Positions 27,479 through 36,675 are shown, numbered from the stretch's first letter. The stretch: DNA of 64,000 nt from Phycisphaerales bacterium (GCA_020427635.1 JAGQOH010000005.1:1-64000); one strand, 5' to 3'. Notes: a model not told the origin generated them from the sequence alone. A program made the numbers and translations.

Positions 27479-27943
27479 ATGGGCCTTTGCCGTCTGTCGA
27501 GTGCCGCGACCGTGCCAATGACCGCGCCCGCGGGGTCGCTGTGGGCGGCGTCCACGCCCGAATCGCGGCGCGTCCGACGGATGCTGCTGCTCTTCGTCGC
27601 CATCGGACTCATGAGCGCGACAGATCTTGCCCTGACCGTGATCTACATGCAGGGTCCGGGCATGCTCGAGGTCAACCCGATTGCGCGCCCCTTCGTCGAA
27701 GCTGGCTCTGCAAGCTCCCTTGCAATGTTCAAGATCTTCACGGTTGGTGTCGCTTGTATCTCGATGTTTGCGGTGCGCCGTCATCGCCGCGCCGAAGTCT
27801 GCGCCTGGGCATGCACCGCGGTGCTCGTCGGACTGACGGCCCACTGGGTCCGCTACAACTCGTTCTTCGGTGCGATCAGTTCGGACCTGACGGCTGTCAC
27901 TTGCCAGGCCGATCCGCCGACGTGGTTGCACGTGGACAACTAA
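27479..27943 (+). CDS. DUF5658-like membrane protein
   Basis: 154-residue protein with three hydrophobic helices. SATDLALTVIYMQGPGMLEVNPIARPFV and LAMFKIFTVGVACISMF resemble the DUF5658 pattern (D.xxT, N.xA/R.., FK). The ATG at 27479 is eight bases after GGGGAGG, which decides the start over upstream codons. Divergent from the propeller gene. Its last 47 bases overlap the convergent pdxA 3' end. Function unknown. Confidence 0.7.
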   Translation: MGLCRLSSAATVPMTAPAGSLWAASTPESRRVRRMLLLFVAIGLMSATDLALTVIYMQGPGMLEVNPIARPFVEAGSASSLAMFKIFTVGVACISMFAVRRHRRAEVCAWACTAVLVGLTAHWVRYNSFFGAISSDLTAVTCQADPPTWLHVDN

Positions 27944-28991
27944 CCCCTTCGTCGGCTCGCGCTGACGCCAGTCGTATCGCAAGCTCAATCGCAGCGAGCA
28001 TGGATCCTGCATTGGCCACGCCGCGGCCCGCGAGGTCGAACGCAGTGCCGTGGTCGGGGCTCGTGCGAATCGCACCAAGGCCAACAGTCACGTTGACCGC
28101 CGAGTCAAACGCGAGGAGCTTCACCGGAATGAGCCCCTGGTCGTGGTACATCGCGATCACAAGGTCAAACTGCGGCGCTGGGCGGCCCGGTGCTTCAAGC
28201 GCCGCATTGAACACAGTGTCCGCTGGGAACGGCCCTTTTGCATCGACCCCTTGCTCTTGCGCCAGGCGAATGGCGGGCTGAATCACACGTCCGTCTTCCT
28301 CACCCAGCATGCCCCCCTCGCCCGCGTGCGGGTTCAAGCCGCACACGGCGATCCGCGGGGAAGCAATGCCTAACTGTGCGCACAACTCGGCGCCAAGTTC
28401 AATTGTTTCGAATACGCGTCCGATTGTGAGCGATTCACTCACGTGCATTAGTGGCACATGCGCCGTCGCGAGCATCACACGCAACTGCGGCGCGACAAAC
28501 GCCATCCGCGTGCGCTTCGATCGAAAGCGACTGGCGAGCAGCTCCGTGTGCCCCGCGTAGCGCCCATGTCCTGCGAGCGCCCACGCCGCCTTGTTGATTG
28601 GCGCAGTCACGAGCGCATTGGCCTTGCCCGTGCGCACATGTTCGATCGCCCGCTCGACGTACTGGAAGCTTGCCGACCCCGCCGCTTTCGTCGCCTCTCG
28701 CGCGCTGCCCGGGCCCGGCGCATCCGGTGCGACATCGACGACCACCACGTCTTGCACATGGGCGGCTTCGACCAACGCTTCCTGGTCCGCGCATTGCCAC
28801 CAGTACGGCTCGATCCCACAGGCCTCCGCCGCCGCCTGCCAGGGCTTGATCGACCCAAACACAACACATCGCGCTCGCGATCGCAGGGCCCGATCCGCCA
28901 GAGCTCGGACCGTGACCTCGGGGCCGATCCCGCTCGGATCGCCCATGGAGATGGCCAGGACTGGCCGCTGGTTGGCTCTGTCTACGCCCAT
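27897..28991 (-). CDS. pdxA: 4-hydroxythreonine-4-phosphate dehydrogenase
   Basis: 364-residue PdxA, which oxidises and decarboxylates 4-phosphooxy-threonine in the DXP-dependent route to pyridoxal 5'-phosphate. It opens with LAISMGDPSGIGPEVTVRAL. The metal-binding histidines lie in YAGHTELLA, MYHDQGLIPVK and SPDHGTAFDLAG, and VTAPINKAAW is the conserved substrate segment. The length is normal apart from a short C-terminal tail, which overlaps the convergent DUF5658-like gene by 47 bases. Confidence 0.95.
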   Translation of the reverse strand: MGVDRANQRPVLAISMGDPSGIGPEVTVRALADRALRSRARCVVFGSIKPWQAAAEACGIEPYWWQCADQEALVEAAHVQDVVVVDVAPDAPGPGSAREATKAAGSASFQYVERAIEHVRTGKANALVTAPINKAAWALAGHGRYAGHTELLASRFRSKRTRMAFVAPQLRVMLATAHVPLMHVSESLTIGRVFETIELGAELCAQLGIASPRIAVCGLNPHAGEGGMLGEEDGRVIQPAIRLAQEQGVDAKGPFPADTVFNAALEAPGRPAPQFDLVIAMYHDQGLIPVKLLAFDSAVNVTVGLGAIRTSPDHGTAFDLAGRGVANAGSMLAAIELAIRLASARADEGVSCPRATTSADRPGK

Positions 28992-29103
28992 GCGACCCCA
29001 ATCCTAGCCCCCGCCGAGCCAAGATCGCGTCCGAAAGTCGGCTCGTGCGAATCCCAACAAAAGGGGCCGGGTTCGCCCGGCGGGACTCCGGGAGGTCGAC
29101 ACG

Positions 29104-29577
29104 ATGCATGCTGCTGCGACATACTCAAGACCAATGCCAGGTCGCGATGCAGACCACCACCCGCCCTACGTTGATCCGCACGCCAAAGAAGATGAGCGGA
29201 CCTACGCCCTGTTCACGCATTTGGTGGGGCTGCTCAGCCTCGCGGACATGACCCTCCTAGGGCTCATCGGCACCATCATCATGTGGCGCATCAAGGCCAA
29301 GCAGTCGCCATTCCTCGATGACCACGGACGCGAGGCCGTGAACTTTCAGCTGTCTCTCCTGATCTACACCATCGGCGGCGCGATCGTGCTCGGCGCATTC
29401 ACGCTTCTGACGTTCTTCGTGGGCTCGATCATCACGATCCCCGCGGCGGTCATCGGCGCAATCTTTGTCGTCGTGCTTCGCCTAGTCGGAGGCATTCGTG
29501 GCGCCATCTTTGCCGCGCGTGGCCAGTACTACCGCTATCCGATGACGCTCCGGCTCATCCCAGAGCCCGTCGAATAG
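29104..29577 (+). CDS. DUF4870 family membrane protein
   Basis: 157-residue protein with an acidic N-terminus and three to four hydrophobic helices. FTHLVGLLSLADMTLLGLIG, then IMWRIKAKQSPFLDDHGREA and VNFQLSLLIY follow the DUF4870 (Tic20-like) layout. GGGAGG lies eight bases before the ATG at 29104; an internal ATG at 29134 is a weaker alternative. It precedes lptB by 31 bases, but a functional link is not established. Confidence 0.85.
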   Translation: MHAAATYSRPMPGRDADHHPPYVDPHAKEDERTYALFTHLVGLLSLADMTLLGLIGTIIMWRIKAKQSPFLDDHGREAVNFQLSLLIYTIGGAIVLGAFTLLTFFVGSIITIPAAVIGAIFVVVLRLVGGIRGAIFAARGQYYRYPMTLRLIPEPVE

Positions 29578-29608
29578 CCGACCCAGCCCACCCGCGTACA
29601 CTGGTGCC

Positions 29609-30442
29609 ATGCCGCTCCTCGAAGCCATGGGCCTGCGCAAGACCTTTGGCGACCGCACGGTCGTCCAGGGCGTCTCCCTCGCCATTGAGCCTGCGGAGAT
29701 CGTCGGGCTGCTCGGGCGCAATGGCGCCGGCAAGACCACCACCTTCCGCATGATCATGGGCATGATCGATGTCGACGCCGGGCAGGTCGCCCTGGTCTCG
29801 GGCGGTCGCAAACGCGACATCTCCAAGCTCCCCATGTATCAGCGCGCACGTCTGGGCATGGGCTATCTGTCCCAGGAGCCTTCGGTCTTCGGGCGGCTGA
29901 CGTGTGAGCAGAATCTCATGGCCATCCTGGAAACTCAGCCGCTTGCCCGGAAGGCGCGCAAGGACCGCTGTGATGAGTTGCTCGCGCAGTTCGAACTGAT
30001 CCACAAACGCAACGAGCCGGCGCGCACCTGCTCAGGTGGTGAACGGCGCAAGCTCGAGATCGCACGCGCGCTCGTCACCAATCCCGCGATCATCCTGCTC
30101 GACGAACCATTCTCCGGTGTCGATCCATTGGCCGTCGAAGACCTGCAGCAGGAAATCAGACGGTTGACCAGCATGAACATCGCCATCCTCATCACCGATC
30201 ACAACGTGCAGCAGACACTCGCGGTGTGCGATCGTGCATACATCATCGACGAGGGCAAGGTGCTGCGCGAGGGGACGCCGCGTGACCTCATCAATGACGA
30301 CCTGGTCAAGCGAGCGTACTTGGGCTCAATGTTCCGTGGTGATGAGTTTGATCGCCCCGCCGCAAAAGCGCCCAAGGCGCGTACGCGCAAGGCCTCTGCG
30401 CAACCCGCGTCGGAGCGCACGCCCGAGGAGGCCAAACCGTGA
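29609..30442 (+). CDS. lptB: Lipopolysaccharide export ABC ATPase LptB
   Basis: 277-residue ABC ATPase. GRNGAGKTT (Walker A, about 39-47), CSGGERRKLEIARAL (ABC signature, about 140-154), IILLDEPFSGVDP (Walker B) and TDHNV (switch His) are intact, and the D-loop and Q-loop context match LptB. It powers extraction of lipopolysaccharide or a similar lipid from the inner membrane with LptFG. An extra ~35-residue basic Ala/Lys-rich tail follows the core. It overlaps the next gene by 4 bases (GTGA). No lptFG is in the window. Confidence 0.92.
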   Translation: MPLLEAMGLRKTFGDRTVVQGVSLAIEPAEIVGLLGRNGAGKTTTFRMIMGMIDVDAGQVALVSGGRKRDISKLPMYQRARLGMGYLSQEPSVFGRLTCEQNLMAILETQPLARKARKDRCDELLAQFELIHKRNEPARTCSGGERRKLEIARALVTNPAIILLDEPFSGVDPLAVEDLQQEIRRLTSMNIAILITDHNVQQTLAVCDRAYIIDEGKVLREGTPRDLINDDLVKRAYLGSMFRGDEFDRPAAKAPKARTRKASAQPASERTPEEAKP

Positions 30443-30855
30443 CACGCCGACCCGCGATAGCAATCGCCTTCGTGTGCATGACCTGTGCTCTGCCCGGTTG
30501 TGTCGAGCGGCGGATCGTGATCACCTCTGAGCCGACCGGCGCGACGGTCTTTCTGAATGACACCGAAGTCGGTCGCACGCCCGTCGAGGTCGATTTCACC
30601 TACTTCGGCGTCTATGACGTGCGTGTGCGCAAGGATGGCTTTGAGCCCTTGGCCACGACCGCCGAGGCAAAGGCGCCCTTCTACGAATGGCCTGGCGTCG
30701 ACCTGGTTGCGATGCTCGTGCCCGTCACAAAGAAGACGCGCATCGATTGGCATTTTGATCTGCAGCCCGCCAACGCCGATGAATCTTCGTTGCTCGAACG
30801 CGCAAGCGCCGCCCGCGCTTCCTTCACCGCAGAGCAATCGAGCAGTGGGCAATAG
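30439..30855 (+). CDS. PEGA-domain lipoprotein
   Basis: 138-residue lipoprotein with a signal peptide ending ALPGC (lipobox, acylated Cys about 21). ITSEPTGATVFLNDTEVGRT, then PVEVDFTYFGVYDV is a PEGA domain, a small beta fold found on cell-surface proteins of several phyla. The GTG start overlaps the lptB stop, so it is translationally coupled and may serve the same envelope process, an inference from position only. Confidence 0.85.
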   Translation: MTRRPAIAIAFVCMTCALPGCVERRIVITSEPTGATVFLNDTEVGRTPVEVDFTYFGVYDVRVRKDGFEPLATTAEAKAPFYEWPGVDLVAMLVPVTKKTRIDWHFDLQPANADESSLLERASAARASFTAEQSSSGQ

Positions 30856-30867
30856 CACTGGGGCTCG

Positions 30868-31515
30868 CTAGCCCCGAGCGCAAGCGACGGGGTTGTTGGC
30901 CCGCCCCGGTACGCCAACCACCGTTGCGCCATCAGGCACGTCCTCGCGGACCACCGCACCAGCGCCGATCACGCACCTGGTTCCGACCTTGACGTTCGGC
31001 AGCACGACTGCGCCCGCGCCAATGAGCGTGTCCATGCCGACTTCGACGCGTCCACACAGCACGGCGCGCGGCCCGACATGCACGTTCTCGCCCAGTGAGC
31101 ATTCGTGTTCGACAATACATCCAGTGTTCAAAATGCAATGAACATCGAGATGCACCAAAGTTTGCACCACTGCCCCAGCGCTGACGAACACGCCCGGGCG
31201 AATGGTCGCGCTGGGCAGCACAATTGCACTCGGGTGCACGACAATCGCCCATGTGGTGTCAACCCGCGCATCAATACCGATACGCCGAGACGCCAGATCG
31301 CCGAGTGCGAGGATCGCGCTTCCCTCGCGCGGCAGGGCAGCGCCGAGATCGCCCAAGCGCACGCCAACGTGTCGAAGCCGTGCAAGCGCGGGCGCCACCG
31401 CGTCGTCCAGATATCCAGAAATTGTCCAGCCGCTCGCCGTCGCCGCTTCCGCCACGACCAGCGCGTGTCCGCCACCACCAATCAACGCGAGCTTTTCTGA
31501 TCCGGCAGCCGTCAC
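30868..31515 (-). CDS. NeuD/PglD-like sugar O- or N-acetyltransferase
   Basis: 215-residue protein with an N-terminal Rossmann-like part (KLALIGGGGHALVVAEAA, about 8-25) and a left-handed beta-helix of hexapeptide repeats (IGAGAVVLPNVKVGTRCVIG). Its His residue at VEHEC and the domain order match the NeuD/PglD family, which acetylates sialic acids or UDP-amino-sugars for surface glycans. The start is GTG at 31515, only 27 bases from the divergent mqnA start. No neighbouring nucleotide-sugar genes, so the substrate is unknown. Confidence 0.88.
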   Translation of the reverse strand: MTAAGSEKLALIGGGGHALVVAEAATASGWTISGYLDDAVAPALARLRHVGVRLGDLGAALPREGSAILALGDLASRRIGIDARVDTTWAIVVHPSAIVLPSATIRPGVFVSAGAVVQTLVHLDVHCILNTGCIVEHECSLGENVHVGPRAVLCGRVEVGMDTLIGAGAVVLPNVKVGTRCVIGAGAVVREDVPDGATVVGVPGRANNPVACARG

Positions 31516-31542
31516 TTGGTTGCTCCCCTACACTTTCAGGTC

Positions 31543-32448
31543 ATGTCGCCAGCCACAACCCCTATCGACCCAACGCTCGGGCCACCTGCATCCGTTCGCA
31601 CCGTTCGCCTCGGCGCGGTGCGCTATCTGAACACGGTGCCCCTCATTGCGGGGCTCGAAAAGGCCATTGGTCTTGAGATTCGTTTGGAGGCCCCCGCCCG
31701 CCTCATCGAACTGCTCGCCCCGATCCAGCCGGGCCAAGCCCCGCAAGTAGACCTCGCCCTCTGCTCGATCATCGACTATCAGCGCTCGGCTGTCCCGCTC
31801 GAGATCGCGCCCGTGGGCGTGATCGCCTGCGATGGCCCGACGCGCACCGTGCGCGTCTTCTCCCGCGTTCCGTTGGAGCAGGTCACGGTGTTGCACGCCG
31901 ACGTCGAATCACACACGTCAGTCGCGCTCGCGTCCGTTGTCTTCGCCGAGCAGTTCGGCAGGCGGCTTGCCATCAAACCCTTCGCTCATGTTGATCGTCC
32001 GCACGATGCCTGGCCAGACGCTGTGCTGCTCATTGGCGACAAGACGATCACACATGCGCCACCCAAGTCTTCGCATCCGTATACGCTTGACCTGTCAACC
32101 GCCTGGCGCGCGATCACTGGTCTGCCATTCGTCTATGCCGCATGGATGTGTCGCGCAGGCGAGTTCGACGCGCGCCCCGAACTGCGCACCATGGCCAGTT
32201 TGCTCGATCGCCAGCGTCGGCGCAATTGCGTGCGCGTCGGTTGGAGCGCCGCTCAAAGTGCCGCGACCCACGGTTGGACACCCGATGCCGCCCAGGACTA
32301 TGTCGCCAATGAGTTGCGCTACAACATGGACGGCGAGGCGCGGCAAGCAGTCGGGCGGTTCTTCGAGTGCGCCGCCAACGCTGGCGCTATCGCGCAAGTC
32401 AAGCCCATCCACTGGGCTGGCGAAGCAGAGCTTGGCAACGCCACGTAG
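31543..32448 (+). CDS. mqnA: Chorismate dehydratase (futalosine pathway)
   Basis: 301-residue MqnA, which dehydrates chorismate to 3-enolpyruvyl-benzoate in the futalosine route to menaquinone. The core starts VRLGAVRYLNTVPLIAGLE and continues with VDLALCSIIDYQRS, LLIGDKTITH and LPFVYAAWMCR, all family-typical. The ATG at 31543 has a weak AGG site; a TTG at 31516 is possible. The next gene starts 9 bases after the stop. The polyprenyl synthase at 60235 could supply the side chain. Confidence 0.88.
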   Translation: MSPATTPIDPTLGPPASVRTVRLGAVRYLNTVPLIAGLEKAIGLEIRLEAPARLIELLAPIQPGQAPQVDLALCSIIDYQRSAVPLEIAPVGVIACDGPTRTVRVFSRVPLEQVTVLHADVESHTSVALASVVFAEQFGRRLAIKPFAHVDRPHDAWPDAVLLIGDKTITHAPPKSSHPYTLDLSTAWRAITGLPFVYAAWMCRAGEFDARPELRTMASLLDRQRRRNCVRVGWSAAQSAATHGWTPDAAQDYVANELRYNMDGEARQAVGRFFECAANAGAIAQVKPIHWAGEAELGNAT

Positions 32449-32457
32449 TTCGCCATC

Positions 32458-34107
32458 ATGCCGCGTCTGTCCGCCATCCACTGCGAACCTCTGCAAGCGC
32501 TGCTTGATCAGCAGCGCTTCACGCCACGTGACACACTCTTGCGCGACATTGCCCGTGCTGAGCAACTCGCTTCGGAGATCCGGCCCGAAGTCGAATACCC
32601 GGAAGATTGGATCGCCTATCGGATCACGGCCTATCGCCCAGATCTCGATGCGCCGGCGCTGGTGCCCGGGCGGGCACTGCTGAGCGACCTGAGTGCGCTC
32701 GTTGAGCACCTGTGCGAGGCGGCACAATTGTGCGCGGACGACTTGCCCGTTGATGCCTTCTCCATCGAGTCGCTCGCATCCCGTTGGCGTGTCGCGCGCA
32801 AAACAATCGAGCGCTACCGCAGACGCGGGCTGGTGGCTCGCCGCTGGCGAGATCCCGCGGGGCTGGCGCGTCTCGCCTTTGCACCGAACGTTGTTGCCGC
32901 CTTTGAGCGCACCCATCAGTCACTCCTGCAGCGAGCCGGTGCGTTTTCGCGCATTGATGACCAAGAGGCGGACGCACTTGCGCAATCGGCTGCTCGCGCA
33001 CTGGCGGCCGCCCCGAATGCCACAATGACCGGGCTCGTCGACACCCTTGCACAACAGTCAGGACGATCAGCACCCGCAGTGCGCCGTGTGCTGGATGAGA
33101 CGGGGCCATCGATTCCAGGCGTCACGGCACCGAAGCGCGGCGCTCCGCATCTCTCGCGCGGCATCGAACGGAGGATCGCCCGCGCCGTCGCTTTCGGGAT
33201 TCGTCCGGGCCTCATTGCAGAGCGCTATGGCTGCACACGCCTGACCGTGCATCGAGTTGCAGTGCGCGAGCAGGCGCGCCAGCTCAAACGCCTTTGCGCA
33301 ACATTGCCCTCAGGTGACGATGGGCTCGACGTCGACGTGCTGGACCACCCGATAGTCGCCCATGCCCCGCCCATTTCACCCATCCTTGATCCCAGACAGC
33401 TTGCAGACGCGGTCGCGACCGATCCACCTGCCGATGCACCGGAAGAGCGAGCACTCATGACGGGGCATCGGGCATTGCTCGAGCGGGCGGCAGCCGTGGG
33501 GCATGGGATCGATCCGGCGCGGCCAAACCAGCGCTTGTGTGATCGTGCCCTTACAGACCTTCGCTGGGCGCTGCGACTCCGGGCCCGCGCGATTGAGATG
33601 CAGCGCAGTCTGATTCTGCGCACCATCGAATCGCGCACCGGGCTATCCTGGCATCACCTCGCCTCTGCCGCAGCAGTGCAGTTGCACCTTGTTGCCACGC
33701 GGGCCGCCACCGACGCCATCGCTCGATTCGATCCGCGCCGCGGCGGGCGCTTGGCAGCCCCGGTGTCCATCGCCGCGAACCGCGCCCTGGCCGGCATCGT
33801 CCAAGAGTTGACACTCGCACGTCCGCTCCGCTCGGCTCAACAGCGGTTTGTGCTGGCCAGCCCGCTTGACCACCTCGCGTCATGGCAATCGTCCGTCGAG
33901 CCGCACCGCCACCTGCCGGACATCATCGGATGCCTGCAGGACACTGATGCCGCGCTGCTGGCGATGCGCTACGCCCTCCCCCCCGCGGCCGCGCCAATCC
34001 ATCCGAGGACCATCACCGAGGTTGCACAGACCTTTGGCGTGACACCGGCGCGCATCATTGGGGCCGAGCGCCGTGCGCGTCGGGCCATTCGCACCCGTCT
34101 CGCGTGA
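32458..34107 (+). CDS. Divergent sigma-70-like protein with extra helix-turn-helix segments
   Basis: 549-residue protein without a clear named family. Residues 101-130 (FSIESLASRWRVARKTIERY and onward) form a helix-turn-helix; 187-213 and 240-275 (GIRPGLIAERYGCTRLTVHR) look like two more. Residues 410-450 contain AIARFDPRRGGRLAAPVSIA and NRALAGIVQE, the layout of sigma region 2 (RFDP.RG..F...). Residues 498-549 (ALLAMRYAL ... ITEVAQTFGVTPARIIGAE) match region 4.2. I infer a transcription factor related to sigma-70 proteins. It lacks the usual region 2.4 Tyr/Trp pattern, so promoter melting is doubtful. It sits between mqnA (9 bases upstream) and trkH. Confidence 0.6.
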   Translation: MPRLSAIHCEPLQALLDQQRFTPRDTLLRDIARAEQLASEIRPEVEYPEDWIAYRITAYRPDLDAPALVPGRALLSDLSALVEHLCEAAQLCADDLPVDAFSIESLASRWRVARKTIERYRRRGLVARRWRDPAGLARLAFAPNVVAAFERTHQSLLQRAGAFSRIDDQEADALAQSAARALAAAPNATMTGLVDTLAQQSGRSAPAVRRVLDETGPSIPGVTAPKRGAPHLSRGIERRIARAVAFGIRPGLIAERYGCTRLTVHRVAVREQARQLKRLCATLPSGDDGLDVDVLDHPIVAHAPPISPILDPRQLADAVATDPPADAPEERALMTGHRALLERAAAVGHGIDPARPNQRLCDRALTDLRWALRLRARAIEMQRSLILRTIESRTGLSWHHLASAAAVQLHLVATRAATDAIARFDPRRGGRLAAPVSIAANRALAGIVQELTLARPLRSAQQRFVLASPLDHLASWQSSVEPHRHLPDIIGCLQDTDAALLAMRYALPPAAAPIHPRTITEVAQTFGVTPARIIGAERRARRAIRTRLA

Positions 34108-34135
34108 ACTGCGCCGGGGCGGTACGCTCGCACGC

Positions 34136-35932
34136 GTGGTAGACGCCAGTGTCCGCTTCCGATCGGTGCGCACGCCGCTCCGCTTCCAGCACATCCGCGG
34201 CCTGCTTGCGCTCCTGATGCTCGCCCCGACGCTGTTGCACATTGGCTGGCACGAACCGATCTTGCCACCGACCGTGCTCTGGGCGATCCAGCTTGGGATG
34301 CTTGGCGCCTATACCGTGCTGTTCGCGTTGGACGTCCACCGCGTGCGAGCCATGCCCGCGACCCATCGGACAGACTTGGTCAGCATCTTGCGCCCGGAGT
34401 TCATCGCGATTGCACTCTCGTTGCTGTTTTGCTGGTCTTGGATCGGACTGGCGATCATGTCGGCGCCGCTCGCCCTGATCTTTGCCGTGCGATCGTTCCT
34501 GCGCCTTGCGCAGTCGCGGATTCCCTCAGGCCTGATCTTCGTTGGGTCATTTGTCGTACTCACGATTGCGGGCACCGCTTTGCTCATGCTGCCCGCCGCC
34601 GCACCCAAAGGCGCTCCGATAGGTGTGCTCGACGCCGCCTTCACAATCACCAGCGCGGTAAGCCAAACCGGGCTGGTCGTGCGCCCGACAGGTGTCGTCG
34701 TCGATACCGCAGGCGCACCGATCGCGGGGTTTACGCGATTGGGGCAGATCATCATCTTGGTGTGGATCCAAGTTGGCGCGCTGGGCGTGCTCGTGTTCGG
34801 CGCCCTCGTGGCCAGCCTTGTTGGCAGCGGCTTTGGTCTTCGTGCCACGCAAACACTCGCAGAAGGCACCGAGCAAGGCTGGGAAGGTCAGCTCTCCGCA
34901 CAGCGCCTCGTCACCTTCGTCATCCTTGCGACCCACATCATCGAACTCATCGGCGCCGTATTCATCTACTTCACATGGCCCAAGGAGTGGGCCGGCATGC
35001 CGCACGACTTCGCCAGCGTGGGTGATCGGGCGTACCACGCGGTTTTCATGTCCGTAAGCGCGTTCTGCAACGCGGGATTCTCCACCACGACCGACAGCAT
35101 GGCGTCGCTGCGCACCCATGTCATGCCGCACGCCATCATCTTCCCGCTCATCATCTTTGGTTCGATTGGCTATGCCGTCCTGGAAAACGTGTGGCGCGTG
35201 CTCGTCGCAAAGGCTAGGCGTCGGCGTACTGAGGGCGGCGTGCTCGTGCGCCTTTCATTGCACTCGAAGCTCGTCATGACCTCCGCCCTGATCGTGTATC
35301 TCCTGGGCGTTGTCATCATCATGATTGGTGAAGCGGTGCAGACGGACGAGCCTTGGCGGCTCATCGTGCTCGACGCCCACTTCATGTCCATCAATCGCAC
35401 AACCGGGTTCAACACGATCGACGTGAACGCAATGGGGGGCCTGTCGCGCCTGGCTCTGATCTTCCTGATGTTCGTCGGTGCGGCGCCGGGTTCGGTTGCA
35501 TCGGGTGTCAAACTGATCGTTGTTAGTGTCCTCGCGCTGACCGTCTGGGGCACCATCCGAGGCCGTGAACAGACCACCGCCTTTGGGCGCACGATTCCAG
35601 AAGACATCGTGCGCAAATGCGCTGCGCTCGCGATCGCCTGCCTGCTCGTCGTGCTGGGTTCGACTGCCGGGCTCGTGCTCACGGAAGAGAACAACACGGC
35701 GCTCTCACCTTCGCTCGAGGTGTTGCTCTTTGAATCAACCAGCGCCTTTGGCAACACCGGGCTATCCATGGGCATCACCGACAAGCTCACGGTCGCAGGC
35801 AAGATCAACATCATCATCACCATGTTCGTGGGGCGCGTGGGTGTTTTTGCCACGCTGGCGGCATTGGCCTCGGTTGGTGCTCGCCGACGTCCCCGCATCG
35901 AATACCCAGGCGAACGTGTCTCGATTTACTAG
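34136..35932 (+). CDS. trkH: Potassium uptake channel subunit TrkH/KtrB
   Basis: 598-residue membrane protein with about ten or more helices. Four selectivity-filter loops are visible: SAVSQTGLVV, SAFCNAGFSTT, INRTTGFNTID and SAFGNTGLSMG, the four-fold pseudo-symmetric K+ filter of the SKT superfamily. It forms the translocating pore gated by TrkA. The frame opens at a TTG (34058) overlapping the sigma-like gene; the GTG at 34136 gives a non-overlapping start but has only a poor ribosome site, so the start is uncertain. trkA follows 59 bases later. Confidence 0.92.
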   Translation: MVDASVRFRSVRTPLRFQHIRGLLALLMLAPTLLHIGWHEPILPPTVLWAIQLGMLGAYTVLFALDVHRVRAMPATHRTDLVSILRPEFIAIALSLLFCWSWIGLAIMSAPLALIFAVRSFLRLAQSRIPSGLIFVGSFVVLTIAGTALLMLPAAAPKGAPIGVLDAAFTITSAVSQTGLVVRPTGVVVDTAGAPIAGFTRLGQIIILVWIQVGALGVLVFGALVASLVGSGFGLRATQTLAEGTEQGWEGQLSAQRLVTFVILATHIIELIGAVFIYFTWPKEWAGMPHDFASVGDRAYHAVFMSVSAFCNAGFSTTTDSMASLRTHVMPHAIIFPLIIFGSIGYAVLENVWRVLVAKARRRRTEGGVLVRLSLHSKLVMTSALIVYLLGVVIIMIGEAVQTDEPWRLIVLDAHFMSINRTTGFNTIDVNAMGGLSRLALIFLMFVGAAPGSVASGVKLIVVSVLALTVWGTIRGREQTTAFGRTIPEDIVRKCAALAIACLLVVLGSTAGLVLTEENNTALSPSLEVLLFESTSAFGNTGLSMGITDKLTVAGKINIIITMFVGRVGVFATLAALASVGARRRPRIEYPGERVSIY

Positions 35933-35991
35933 GCCAGGCGTCGCCCCCGCCGCGCGGAAACCCCGGCCCGCAGGTAAGGTGTTGCTCAGCA

Positions 35992-36675
35992 ATGGATCGA
36001 TTCGCGGTTATCGGGCTTGGTCGGTTTGGGGCGCGCTTGGCGCGGAATCTTGCGTCTGCTGGCGCGGAGGTCATTGCCGTCGACAGAGACCGCACCGTGG
36101 TCGAAGAATTGCGCGACCAGGTCACCCTCGCCGTCGCGCTCGACGCCACCGACGAACAAGCACTGCGGCTTCAGGGCGTCGACCAAGTCGACTGTGCCGT
36201 GGTCGGCATTGGGACCAATTTCGAGGCCAACGCCCTGGCAACCGTGGTCTTAAAAAGCCTGCGGGTCGAGCGGGTCATTTCCCGGGCAGGCAACGCAATG
36301 CAGGCCAAAATCCTCTCCCGCATCGGCGCCGATTCGGTGGTGAGCCCGGAAGACGAGTCCGCCGACCGGTGGAGCCACCGCCTGCTTTCGCCCTTCATGA
36401 TCGACCATGTGGAGTTGGGCGAGGGCTACGCCCTGGTGCAAATGGCCACACCCGCAGAGTGGCGCCAGAAGACCCTCGCCGAGCTCGACCTCCGTCGGCG
36501 TTTCAATGTCACGGTCGTCGCGATCAAGCGGCCCATCGAGTCGTCGGCGCCCTCCGGAGTCGACACCCTAGGAAGCCGTGTGGTCGACCTGCCCATGCCC
36601 GCATCGCGCCTGAGTGAAGGCGACACCTTGATCCTGGCGGGCTTCGATCGGGACCTTGAGCGCCTGCCCACCTGA
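35992..36675 (+). CDS. trkA: Potassium uptake regulatory subunit TrkA/KtrA
   Basis: 227-residue cytosolic RCK protein. FAVIGLGRFGARLARNL (about 4-20) is the NAD-binding Rossmann motif and VIAVDRD the acidic strand end. The C-terminal ~75 residues form a TrkA-C (RCK-C) domain (ELDLRRRFNVTVVAIKR ... GDTLILAG). It forms the gating ring of TrkH and senses nucleotides. Single-RCK length matches KtrA rather than the double-length E. coli TrkA. Confidence 0.92.
   Translation: MDRFAVIGLGRFGARLARNLASAGAEVIAVDRDRTVVEELRDQVTLAVALDATDEQALRLQGVDQVDCAVVGIGTNFEANALATVVLKSLRVERVISRAGNAMQAKILSRIGADSVVSPEDESADRWSHRLLSPFMIDHVELGEGYALVQMATPAEWRQKTLAELDLRRRFNVTVVAIKRPIESSAPSGVDTLGSRVVDLPMPASRLSEGDTLILAGFDRDLERLPT

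Noticed and set aside
27335-28084. 250-codon upstream extension of the propeller gene
   Set aside because: It overlaps the DUF5658-like and pdxA genes antisense and lacks propeller or signal features; the ATG at 27334 begins a good signal peptide.
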